In this document: piece by piece, positions 11,201-20,659 of the stretch
Numbering within the stretch: the stretch's first letter is position 1
Layout of the letters: each line of letters begins with the position of its first letter
Source of the DNA: Glossina fuscipes
Taxonomy: Eukaryota > Arthropoda > Insecta > Diptera > Glossinidae
DNA length: 64,000 nt
Assembly (NCBI RefSeq): GCF_014805625.2
Contig: NW_023998415.1
Location: forward strand, 34,657,895 to 34,721,894
Reading direction: 5' to 3'
The notes under the pieces: model-generated
The model's database searches: none
What the model saw: the letters and a program-made list of their open reading frames with translations, nothing else
What the model was told of the DNA's origin: nothing
Made by a program: the position numbers and the translations under genes

Positions 11201-13227
11201 TACATTTTTTCATTTTTTTTAATTGACTAACAATTGAGGGAATATCCTCTACTGCGGAGTATGGCCGTAGTCTAGCGGATGTGTGCCCACTTGGTAAGAG
11301 TTATGCCGTTACTGGTTGAGCACTCACTATAGCTACGACCAATGTGAACTCTATCGCCCTAAGTTTTGACCTCAGTTGCTCATGCGGATAAACTTTATAA
11401 GAAGTTTGACGTCACTCCGGTCATTTAGCATTATATTTAACATTAAAAAGTTGTATCTGCGTATTTATGAGATGACATTGATTCCATAAGTGGAATGTAA
11501 TGTAAGTGATTTGCAAAATCAATCTCAGCAGTTAAGCCCGCTTTTTATTTAATAACTGAATATAATAACTAATAAATAAGCCCGGTTGAGCATTAAAGCC
11601 AACTGACAGAATTTGTATATGAAACGTAATTAAATCATCAAAAGTTAACAGTTTGTTCATGCTGGCAATGCCATCAGGCAATAACCTTTTCTCATGGGAC
11701 AGAGTAATGAGACTTTATACTACAGGCGACAGACACGGATTAGAAGGTATCAATGACAGGCTAATATTTAAAGAAAGAGAAGAAATAATTGACATGTGAT
11801 GAATTTGTTGAAAAAATCAATTTCTTCAAAACGAACCTTGTTTAGTGGGTTAATCGCTTTCTTTCATAATTAGCCGATTAGCAGAAAATCTTTTAGAAAA
11901 ATTACATATCGATGGATACGGAGTTTGTCAATTCATTTAAACGTATATAAATGCTATAGTAATTTTAACAGACAGAAATAGGTGGATGCGGGAAAGTCCG
12001 TTTTCGGCATGTAATAGTAAAAATTATCCTAGTAGTCGCTTTGGAACCTTTGAAGGCCATTTGAATTTCGAAGATACAATTTTTTTCTTTTTTATATACA
12101 TATATATATATATATATATATAAATCGGCTGTCTTCGTAAAAACAAAATACTAACGTCTTAATTATTCATATGATACTCATAGGAGACTGAGAGGCAGGT
12201 CCTGGTACATTTCGTTGCAAAAATGCGTACGTTAGGGTTGAATGTTGCGACTTGTGCTGTTATTTATTTCTTTTTTTTTTGTCGGTCATTTTGACATCTT
12301 GATGATGATGATTTACTCTTGTGTAAAATTTAAAAATATTTCATAATTTTTATTTATTTAATATTTGTTTTTTATTTTCAGACTCGACCTTTTTCTCTCG
12401 GTACTGATGGTTTATCAAGGTAAGCATAGTAACAGCTGTGGTAGACATTTCTAGACATTAACGGTTTGCCTTATGCATATACAAGTATATATAAAAAATT
12501 TTTTATTCTCAATTTTTCATGCTGTCTCTCTCTTTTTTTAATGGTAATAAAATACTGTTTAATACAATATGTTGATATAAATAAATGTTAAAATAAATCC
12601 AAACTCAAAATTCATTTAGACTACAATTCGGAGAACAAAAGGTATTAATCTGTGATCTTATCTTGGCTATAGTGTTATTGTGTGCCATTAATATTATATG
12701 CATTTTGCACCTAAGTTATACCTGCATATACAATTGCTCCTCCTCATGTTCATAACAATTATGTGCAGATTGTTAAAAATATTTGATTCGTTGCATAGAG
12801 AGATTTACACATTTTTATATGTATGTATAGAGTTTCTAAACAATTATGCAACGAATCAAATATTTGCAAAAAACAATTACAAAAAAAAAAAAAAACTTAA
12901 TATATTTTTGTTAAATGCATTAGTAGCATTTAAGAGAGAGCTTATTAGTTAACTACAAAAACAAATTAATTGTTACAATCAAATAAAGTAAAAAAATCAA
13001 TTCTGATTGCATGCTGCAAACCAATAGAAATTCGAGGTAAATTAAAATATATTTTCAGAGACACTTTTCTTTTGATAAAAGTTGTGATAAGCATGCGATA
13101 TAAAAAAGCTTTTTGGTTTCCTTTTTTCCTTTTCTTTTCTTTTTTTTTTTTTAACTAATGCAAAAAATTTGAAATTAATTAATAATTCGCTTAAAAATTG
13201 CTTTTTCTCTTTTTCTCTTTATATTTA

Positions 13228-13267
<40 letters not shown>

Positions 13268-13695
13268 TATTATTATTATTATTTTAAAGAAGTAAACCTG
13301 AATACACCAGCTATACGACGCTTTTTCCCGCCCTTTGCAATGATTCTACCACAATTATTCANNNNNNNNNNGCATCTATAGCATGGGAGAAACAAACGCC
13401 ATCATATAAGCCAGTTAAAATCACTTTAATTGGTGATCCTTTAAAACATTGGAGCAGTGAAAGCATGTGTTTGAATACCAAGTCAGAAGTTGATCTGAAG
13501 AAAAATTTTATTAACTCTAACAGCAGCAACGGCAACATCAATAACAACCATAACCACAATAATAGTCAGCAGGGAAATCAAGCGAAATTAACATCAATTG
13601 TAAATGGAAATAATCATCATCAATATCATCACAATCATCAGCATATAAAAAATTTATTAAAGGCGCAACAATATCAGAAACAACAACAGCAGCAA

Positions 13696-13727
<32 letters not shown>

Positions 13728-13851
13728 GAAACAGCAACAACAACAACAACAACAGCAGCAGCAGCAGCAGCAGCAACAAACGCAGCAACATTATTACAAA
13801 GCATCTCATCAACAACACAATAATTTAAAACCAACAGTTACTATAGTTTAG
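5586..13851 (+). CDS. CCSER/FAM190-like serine-rich coiled-coil protein (six exons)
   Basis: The exons are 5586-5968, 6175-6565, 7772-7939, 9939-10082, 12382-12419 and 13290-13851, totalling 1686 nt or 561 residues. All introns are GT-AG and every phase agrees, including two split codons (AG|T and AG|A). Residues 1-237 are Ser/Thr/Arg/Asn-rich and look disordered. Residues about 238-258 form the conserved helix MIQDVLHFKKQLLRLRRIL. Residues about 300-336 form a short coiled coil, and TQTE lies at 358-361. This order matches what I recall of animal CCSER1/2 C-terminal halves, which are linked in the literature to microtubules or the cell cycle; no function is shown here. The C-terminus is Asn/His/Gln-rich. 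The start is the first ATG with A at -3; an in-frame ATG at 5541 is an alternative. At 561 residues it is shorter than the vertebrate proteins. Residues 399-402 are masked by Ns. Confidence 0.75.
6011..6072. repeat. (TA)n microsatellite in intron 1
   Basis: Nearly pure AT dinucleotides with two small interruptions, filling about a third of the 206-bp first intron of the CCSER-like gene. Confidence 0.9.
6175..6565 (+). CDS. CCSER-like gene, coding exon 2
   Basis: The acceptor TATTGTAG ends at 6174 and the donor GTTAGT starts at 6566 (phase 0). The exon encodes an Arg/Ser/Asn-rich stretch, an eight-Gln run near 6407-6430 and, at its end, the conserved QDV...LLRLRRILQE helix that is the best family marker. 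Reading upstream of 6175 would run through intron sequence. Confidence 0.75.
7100..7520 (+). pseudogene. Mariner-family transposase fossil in intron 2
   Basis: The segment NEYRAVIKYSLLKGKTFTEIK (about 7138-7200) is a mariner N-terminal DNA-binding motif. LPTTVTTEGAVDC (near 7300-7345) matches the end of that domain. A short decayed C-terminal piece, EIEAHFEDFDK, lies at 7454-7486. The catalytic core between them is absent, so this is an internally deleted, inactive copy. Its N-terminal motif differs from the LFNLKKS type at 1.3 and 19.8 kb. It sits inside intron 6566-7771 of the CCSER-like gene in the same orientation. Confidence 0.75.
7772..7939 (+). CDS. CCSER-like gene, coding exon 3
   Basis: The exon lies between the acceptor TTCTGTTACAG (ending 7771) and the donor GTATTT (7940), both phase 0. 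It encodes TETLNPFENDNGQLF, an acidic leucine-rich middle and DPMQELADLRRQVVYLQ, where the coiled coil starts. The split between LQE and TETLNPF falls inside the conserved region. Confidence 0.75.
8217..8310. repeat. (TA)n / (TATG)n microsatellite in intron 3
   Basis: A pure AT run to about 8252 is followed by imperfect TATG and TATA repeats. Confidence 0.9.
8496..8750 (+). other. Unrecognised 84-codon open segment in intron 3
   Basis: An uninterrupted frame from ATG to TAA with a more balanced base composition than the flanks, including VYRKAQSPFALYALLVNDVQ. I recognise no family. It lies wholly inside an intron of the CCSER-like gene with no clear splice signals. It could be a transposon remnant, an independent small gene or chance. 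Confidence 0.2.
9939..10082 (+). CDS. CCSER-like gene, coding exon 4
   Basis: The acceptor TAAATAG ends at 9938 and the donor GTATGT starts at 10083 (phase 0). The exon encodes GQVDDRDRTIRLQKNLIEKL, continuing the coiled coil, then a linker and ECVNTATQTER. It is too short to stand out as an ORF but is clearly coding: 48 codons with no stop and family motifs. Confidence 0.75.
10349..10368. repeat. (TA)n microsatellite in intron 4
   Basis: About 10 AT dinucleotide units within intron 10083-12381. Confidence 0.85.
11262..11398 (+). repeat. SINE-like repeat family 2, copy 1 (intron 4)
   Basis: An A-box-like TAGTCTAGCGG (11268-11278) fits the Pol III TRGYNNARNNG pattern. Next come GTTATGCCGTTACTGGTTGA and CACTATAGCTACGACCAATG with TGAACTCTATCGCCC. 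Matching segments occur at 38335-38436 and 62478-62590. The B box is weak. Recognition is by internal similarity only. Confidence 0.45.
12093..12122. repeat. (TA)n microsatellite in intron 4
   Basis: AT dinucleotide array after a T/C-rich tract. Confidence 0.85.
12382..12419 (+). CDS. CCSER-like gene, 38-nt micro-exon 5
   Basis: It lies between a pyrimidine-rich acceptor ending TTTTATTTTCAG (12381) and a strong donor GTAAGC (12420). It encodes TRPFSLGTDGLS plus two bases (AG). Those two bases join the A at 13290 to make Arg, so the frame passes into the last exon. A similar spacing of TQTE and a GxDGL motif is recalled from vertebrate CCSER proteins. Confidence 0.6.
13233..13285. repeat. 33-T homopolymer plus (ATT)n before the last acceptor
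   Basis: The T-run (13233-13265) and (ATT)n immediately precede the acceptor of the terminal exon and may act as an extended polypyrimidine tract. This kind of sequence often disrupts assembly, and a gap lies 96 bp downstream. Confidence 0.85.
13290..13851 (+). CDS. CCSER-like gene, terminal coding exon with polyQ
   Basis: The acceptor TTTTAAAG ends at 13289, right after a 33-T run and (ATT)n. The frame reads SKPEYTSYTTLFPAL, crosses the 10-N gap in phase, then ASIAWEKQTPSYKPVKITL and an Asn/His-rich segment. Two 16-Gln runs split by one Lys follow, and a TAG stop at 13849-13851. The frame is open on both sides of the gap, so the gap length may be right or off by a multiple of three. Confidence 0.7.
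13362..13371. other. Assembly gap (10 N) in a coding exon
   Basis: Ten undetermined bases interrupt exon 6 of the CCSER-like gene. The frame is the same on both sides if the gap is exactly 10 nt. Confidence 0.99.
13681..13788 (+). repeat. CAG/CAA trinucleotide array encoding polyQ
   Basis: Sixteen Gln codons, one Lys (AAA), sixteen Gln codons, Thr, then two Gln. CAA and CAG are mixed, which normally slows repeat expansion. It encodes residues 506-541 of the CCSER-like protein. The antisense 98-codon frame over it is only a shadow. Confidence 0.9.
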
Positions 13852-14600
13852 CATATATCTTTATGTAGATTTTACATAATCACACACATTCACCTATATA
13901 CACATATATATATATATATATATATCTATATAAGTCTTAACTACAGAAAAAGATATTATTATTATTATTGCCTAACGCGCACACATATTGAACATAGTTT
14001 CATAAAATATTAAAACTAACACAATAACAGCAATAACAGTAATAGAAGCAGCAACAAAAATAATAACAATTGAACTGTTATTTAAATTTAAATACTGACA
14101 TATTTAAGACTTTCGAAAGCGCAGCCAATATACATTATTCATAATTCATTACATTTGCAGATGCAAATCATCCATTACAATAAAGTATACATTTCAACGT
14201 CACTTATTTGCGCAATTCTTTCTCAAGCCCAATTAAGGTGATAGATTGCGGCAGTACGTGAACACGCCACACATAACACATATACATATATATACTCACA
14301 TACACACATTCATTTACACGTACATTTCAAATGCGTTATGTACACATAATTATACATCACTTTATTTATAAAGATATATATATATACAAACAAAATCATA
14401 TTAAGTGACATAATAAAATTCCTCAAGTTCATATATTGAAACTATTAAATTCATTTTTTCATTATTTTTTTATTTCATTACTTATAAAGAAAATAAAATA
14501 TCAATATTTAATGATAATTTTTAAATATATTTCTGCACTTGCGCGCAATAATCCGTATATGTAATTATATACGTACGTGTGAGTGAATGCTAATAAAGTT
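13852..14600 (+). other. Probable 3' UTR of the CCSER-like gene
   Basis: AT-rich sequence after the stop, with AATAAA at 14179-14184, 14412-14417 and 14592-14597. A (TA)n array lies at 13903-13925. Which signal is used cannot be told. Confidence 0.5.
14592..14597 (+). terminator. Candidate polyadenylation signal AATAAA
   Basis: The most distal of three AATAAA motifs within 750 nt of the stop codon. Earlier candidates are at 14179 and 14412. Confidence 0.35.
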
Positions 14601-16627
14601 AATATCATTATCAAATGTTCCCATTACTTTTAGTTAAATTATATATAAGCAAAGCAGAAGAAAAACAAAAAAAAACAAAAAAAATTAGTAAAAATATTCT
14701 CCATAATTTAAATTATAAATAATTTAATCTGACTTCTCATAATGTTTAAGTTTCATCATTGGTTCTCCGTCGAGAACCAGCACATGAATATTGCATAAAT
14801 TTTTTCATATATCATTGCATACACATAAAATACATTTATTAAAAATCTTTTGAATTTAGTAAAAGTAAAGTACATTTTCTTTTTTTTTTTTTCTCTTCTT
14901 ATTGATTTAAAATTTAAAAAAGTTTTTTTTTTTTTTCTATTTTTTGTTCTTTTTAGTTAGCTTTACTTCGCACATTCATTAAATTACTGTTTAAAGATGT
15001 AATTTTTTGAAATATATACAAAAATTATTATATCTTAAAAGCAAATGTTTCAATCCAATGAAAAATTAATATAGTAACATAGCTCGGATGGGATGGAATT
15101 AAAAAACAACTTCAATGTATGGTAATTCTGTCTAAAAGTAGCATTAGTAACTGTGTCAATGAAAAAGTCCATCGAACTAATTAATGAATCAAAACTTTTA
15201 CTTATTTTTTGATGCTTTTCTTTCCAACATTTTTTATCTCAAGCGATTTTCTCAATAATTTCGGATTTCATGTGAAACTTTTAAAAGCTAGAATTCATTT
15301 TTGCATATATTCACATTTATGTAATAGTTTCGGAAGTAGGGAAATTGGAAGAGACTTTTAATAATTTGTAAACTGAATCCCAAGAGACGGGACACTTCTG
15401 TTTGACTTGGATAGAATATAGATTTTCCTTTAGTTCCTATTTTGTCAAATCATTTCAAAATGATTGCCATTATTTTCTTTCACGATTTTGGTAGCACTAG
15501 CTAGCAGTTTGGTTCAGTTCAGTCATGCGATTTAAAATTGCATGCAATTTTAAATTATACATCAATTGCGATATGTTTCATTCATTGTTATATGTCAGTG
15601 TGTCAAGTGAATTTCATGCCTTCTAAAGCTAAGGTTAAAGTTACGGGAAATGATTTAATCGAGTACGTTTTTGATTCAAAGTTCAAGTTCCGGCAGCCAT
15701 CCATAGATTTACGGAGGTATCTTTCACTTAGAGATGTTAGAGATGTAATTTGACGACAAAGGTAAGGGAAATAAGCGGAGAACTGGGAATGACGTTTGTT
15801 TCAAAAAATCGCCAGATATATGGTAAATTCTTCCAAATAATACTTGCACGAAGTCGATAGTTTTTTCATCATCTCAGATTGGAAAAGCTCACAAAATCTG
15901 TTATATCCCATCGATAAGGCATTCCTGGGACAGACATTTAGAAGATGTAGACTTTTCTTTACTTAGTAGGAAATTGGCAAATGGATGTGATTCACTATAA
16001 CTCATATGCGGTGCATCGATGAAAAGCAGAGTTCTTCTCTTCAAAGACTTTGGTTTGCCTATAGATCTCCAAAGAAGAATCAACTTACCTTACATTCGCC
16101 ATAAACCCAGACACTCTTCAAATGTTCGATCCCTTTACAAAGCAAAATCTTTAATACCAGAAAAATGATTATTCAATTGTTTCACTTCCAACTATCAATT
16201 CTGGTAATAGAAAGTCCTTTACATATGGCCATCGTGGCTTTTAAGAACTCACAATATTCGGAGTAGGAAATCAGTTCGTAAATCATTTAGTCTGTTCACC
16301 AAAGCGCACTATAATAAAAAATAAATATCATCATTTATCATCAAATATATATCATATATATCATCATATATATAATCATTTCTTATTCGTTAAACAGCAT
16401 TCTTACTAGCGCTAGTATTTGCTTTTCAAGCAAATTGAATGAAAATTAAAGATGGATTAATCGCACAAAAGACTAAGAGGGGAAACGGGGATGGCAAACT
16501 TTAAATTGTAATCACCAAAAACAGCTATGCTACTGGTCTGGTACATTTAGGTCGTGGATTATCCATACTACAGTGCAATATTCAATCATTTATAAAAAAA
16601 GTATAAATGTGTCAACTTTATTTTTAG
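14601..16627. other. Non-coding region downstream of the CCSER-like gene
   Basis: AT-rich with A- and T-runs. It holds a perfect 24-bp palindrome at 15531-15554. The open frames at 15538-15753 (+) and 15901-16083 (-) match no family I know and lack splice context. Confidence 0.5.
15531..15554. repeat. Perfect 24-bp palindrome
   Basis: The left arm TTTAAAATTGCA (15531-15542) is exactly complementary to the right arm TGCAATTTTAAA, with no spacer. Confidence 0.8.
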
Positions 16628-16689
16628 AACTCTTCCGGCGTCTCTCGTACGGGTATAAGATTTGGTGGTAGCGACAGTGAATGTGGAAA
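16628..16689 (+). CDS. Possible orphan exon (first of a pair)
   Basis: Between a TATTTTTAG acceptor and a GTAACT donor, a 62-nt segment reads NSSGVSRTGIRFGGSDSEC, with balanced, coding-like base use unlike its flanks. It starts in phase 0. Joined in phase to 17032-17104 it adds FPFDVLMSIYTHLY and then a stop. It could be an alternative 3' end of the CCSER-like gene (exon 4 ends in phase 0 at 10082), part of another gene, or chance. Confidence 0.25.
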
Positions 16690-17031
16690 GTAACTTTTCA
16701 ACTAATATTTACATGTGCTTCACATTACTTTACAACTGTTTGTGCGTCCTTTGGAAATTTTATTCCTTTTAGCTCACCACAAAAGCAACTGTTTATAGTT
16801 CGCTAGTGTAGGTTACTAAGTTCACCACGCAAATGTGTTACAAGCTAAACAAAACAAGAATTTTGAAAAATTAAAAAAGTTTCATTTATAACGCGAGAAA
16901 AAAAGTAGAGATGAATGGTGCAGCAACAATGCTTTACCTCAGTAATTTTGTTAAATGCATACACTTACTACCGAAAATATAAATGCAAGCCTTATATCCG
17001 TTACTTACTGAATATAATACTTTTCTTTTAG

Positions 17032-17104
17032 GTTTCCTTTTGATGTCTTGATGTCTATATACACGCACTTGTATACTCGTAGACAGTCATTAAGTTCTTC
17101 TTGA
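17032..17104 (+). CDS. Possible orphan terminal exon (second of a pair)
   Basis: A pyrimidine-rich acceptor, TTTTCTTTTAG, ends at 17031. One base completes a Lys codon from 16689, then 23 codons run to TGA at 17102-17104. Supported only by splice signals and phase. Confidence 0.2.
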
Positions 17105-19790
17105 ACAGAGTCACAGCACGTTGCCAACTAATGGCCCTGGGACGATATTCGGGCAATATATCCCGGGCCCGTATTGGCATTACCTCGGGCCGTATTCTCG
17201 GGCATCATTAAGTATCACTATATAATCCTCTATTCCCCGTCCTTGAATGAAATCAGAGGTTTTGATATCTGGTTTTCTGGTTTTGTTACACGTCTCCTAC
17301 AATTGTTCGTACCCCGCGGCGTAAGTAGTTACCCAAATAGGACAATTTCGATCTCCAGATATTCGAAAAGCATACTTTATGCTTTCACCCATGTCACATG
17401 CTTTTTCTGGACATAGGTTGAAGGGGCAGAAACAACTTGAGTACCAGGCAGCTAAAGATTTTCAGAAACATAAGCCTTAAGCCAAGGAAGTGGTATCCGC
17501 CCGTCAAAGATTGATTGGTAAATATATTCCAGTTCAGTTGTCCCCCACAACTGGACCTTTTACACCTCTTTGCGTGTCAATCAAATGGCGTTGCGTTTTA
17601 CGCAAGAGATTGTTGATTAAGCCAAATTGGAACTTTTTTAAAAAGCCGGCTTTTTCAGGTCTTTTTCTAAGCTAATTGGTAGCAGCAACTTAGGGCGGGC
17701 AAATAGGTTCATAGAAGGGCAGCCTATGCAGCGCCTTATCGAGTTCTTGTAACCCGACTTACACTCGCTTTCTCCACAATCTTACAAAAATGCCAAATTT
17801 GAGGTACAAGTTGTGATCTCAGGACACAATATGTTCGCAAGTTTTCGTCGGATGCGATCATAGGTCTCTGTGAAACTCTTGCTAAATAAATGTTACCACT
17901 GGACTGTGAGCTCTGTTGTTGGAAAGAACTCCTACACAATTAGGCGGTATATGCATATGTTTATGTCTGTATATCCGCCTATGTGCACATGCATGCACAT
18001 TAATGCATTTATGAGAGGAGATGATGGTCGTCTGTTGCTTTGCAATAGATTCTAGTAATTAAGATAGGAGAGACATATCAAACAATTTTTATTGTTAAAT
18101 TCCCAGCTTTATATTACCACTCAAACACTCACATAAATGCATACATGCGTAGAGTACTTTAGATTTGAAATAAAGATTTGTTCTGCAATTTCAAAAAAAT
18201 TCTTTTGACGTTTACTTACAAATATTGAAATTTCTTCTGCAACACAATATTGAATTTAATGTAAGCTCGTATATGCACGCTCAAAATCCTAGATAGCTCT
18301 ATGGGTATATGCATAAACTATGGTTTGTATGTCAGTAAAATAGACAGCTGAATACATGAAAGAATTTCATCATACTAAGCTTGAAGATGTGGATTTCCCA
18401 TAGTTTTTTATATCGTTTATCAGATCGAATTGATCGAATTTATAAAATTCCGTATCTATGCATATAAAAAGTTCGCCCGTAATCAATGCGAACAAGTTTG
18501 AACACATATATAGTGCTGGGTATCCCAAAATTCACTACGATTTCATTAAAATCAATTTTTTATTTCATAAAAGGTTTGCTCTGCACCGCAAACTCGAAGA
18601 CATATCTATTCCACCTCATCAGCGTATGAGGCGCAAACCATTTCGTATGTGTGAGTCTCAAGTATTTCATTGTGCTTGTCACATCTTCCATTGAGTTGTG
18701 ACATCAACATCACACGTCATACAATAGTTTGGAAAAAGTGTTTGGCTCACAGGTTTCGAATTTCTCTCTCTGACTTAGACACTCAAGTGGTTTCGAAGTA
18801 CTTAAAAACTTTATTCTACTAAAAGTACAAGTATTACGGCATTGTTTAAATTACTTTTACATCATTAATTAAATTGATGGCAGACATACGTACATAACCT
18901 TACTCATTCACACTTACTAAGAGAACGGGCTCTTGGGGAAATAAAAGATTTTGAATATATTTTGCATTCATTACATTGCTCACAAATCGATAGAGAAAAT
19001 GCAAAAAAATTTCCACCTATTAATAGCATAAAAGATGTAAAGTAAACGTGCACCTGCACAAGCTGAATATGTCGGTTTCGGAGCGGAATCTTTGACCAAA
19101 AACTCCCTAAAATAAACGTTTTAATACAAACAATTATTACCTGGGCATAGGTCGGAAATAACTTGCGGGGGAACAACACGCTTGCAAGGCCTCAGGTATG
19201 GTACAGACACTTGCTCACAATTCTCTAATAAATAAAAAATGCAGTATACAGTGAAAACCAAAAAAAAAAAAAAAAAAAAAAAATTACAATAATAACTCTT
19301 TGTTAATTAATAGATAGCATCAAAATACCATGAAAGCAAACTCTTGTAAGCGAAGAAACAAAAAATTAAAGCCTCTTCTGTTCTTCGTCATAAAGACATT
19401 TCCATAAACAAGCGCAAGGATGAGCACAAGTATAGATCAGTCTGTCTACTATAGTGCGAACACGCCGACGCGCTTATCAACTTAATATATTCTACTATCG
19501 TGTACATATATACATAATCGTATTCCACATAAAATTAATGAAAAAAAAAAAAATTAATTTCCATATGTTTTTTTACTATTCCCCCAGCGGTTTCTTCGAT
19601 CAGTGTTTTTAAAAAAAGTGATTAATGCAGAAATACTCCGTATTGCATGTATTTTGCTCACCGACATCTATTGGTGAAAAGGATAAAGTAATGCAAGGTG
19701 TTAGATTCGATAATTTCGACCTTACTCTACATAAAATAACCATTTTCCATCTAATATTACTAAGTTGTTGGGTGTATGCAGACGCCAGCC
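17105..19790. other. Non-coding stretch
   Basis: No supported gene. It contains a short G+C-rich patch near 17140-17205 with repeated CGGGC words, and an A-run at 19259-19283. The open frames here are short and lack family motifs. Confidence 0.5.
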
Positions 19791-19799
19791 ATGATACGC

Positions 19800-20650
19800 T
19801 CTAAACGCTGCATTTTCGGCAATCATTACTTTTGTTGTTTGATTTGAAGAAATCTTATCCCAATTATCGGTTTTGGCTTCACCAGAAGAATGACCTGGAG
19901 GAAGAAAAAGTGCGAAGACAATGACTTGCATGACTTAAAACGCAGCTTAAAATCTCAAAGAACTTTCGAACAACTTAGCAATTGATGAATCAAACGTTTC
20001 TAGACGTTTACATGCGGTGGTAAAGATCCAAGTGAAGGGAAACTGGCTGCCATATGAATTGAATGAAAATGTCATTTCGAATTTCAAGGTCGCGGTTTCA
20101 TTGCTTGCCAGGCAAAAAAGAAGTGTTTACTGTGGCATATTCTCTACGACGACGAGGAATGGATCTGCTACGGCAATATCAAGCGCCTAAAGTAATGGGC
20201 TAGTGAAGGAGAGCCATTCATATCGACGACAAAACGGAAAACTCATGCTCATAAAAGTCCGCTGTGCTATATGGAGGGATCGGCAAGGTGTAGTGTATTA
20301 CGAGATGCTAAAATCATTGTTGCAAAAACAGCAGTAATAGCGAGTAACAGACGCAAAGTTATCCTCTTGCATGATAGCACTCGACCACACGTTGCAGGAG
20401 CGGTCAAGGATACACTGTTGCAGTTCGAATGGAAACCTCCGCCGCTGCTAGCGTGCTCACAAGCCATAGCGCCTTCTGATCACCACTTGCTCAGATCGAT
20501 CCAGCGCGGCTTGGCTGGCACGCGGTTTCGGAACGCTGAAGAAATGCGAAAATGGTTCGATGATTGGAATGAACATCAACCTGTCGAGACCGTATCGCTA
20601 TACTGCCAGAAAAATGAGATGAGAGAAGAACTATACAGAACCATACCTCA
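19800..20650 (+). pseudogene. Mariner-family transposase fossil, near full length
   Basis: Read in shifting + frames, the order is: N-terminal LLLLFDLKKS (about 19826-19855); CEDNDLHDLKRSLKSQ (19905-19955); NVSRRLHAVVKIQ (about 19998-20035); ELNENVISNFKVAVSLLARQ (20060-20115); a YDDEEW motif with the first catalytic Asp (about 20145-20165); GVVYYEMLKSLLQ (20287-20325); VILLHDSTRPHVAGAVKDTL with the second Asp (20358-20418); and APSDHHLLRSIQRGLAGTRF with the third Asp (20467-20527). All three Asp positions of the DD34D type survive. A stop near 20190 and at least two frameshifts, plus a truncated N-terminus, make it inactive. The 167-codon frame at 20271-20774 is its C-terminal part. Confidence 0.85.
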
Positions 20651-20659
20651 GGTTGTGTT

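Noticed and set aside
13538..13834. 98-codon minus-strand frame rich in Ala and Val
   Set aside because: Pure antisense shadow of the CAA/CAG polyQ array of the CCSER-like exon.
20267..20467. 66-codon minus-strand frame
   Set aside because: Antisense of the mariner transposase fossil at 19800-20650.
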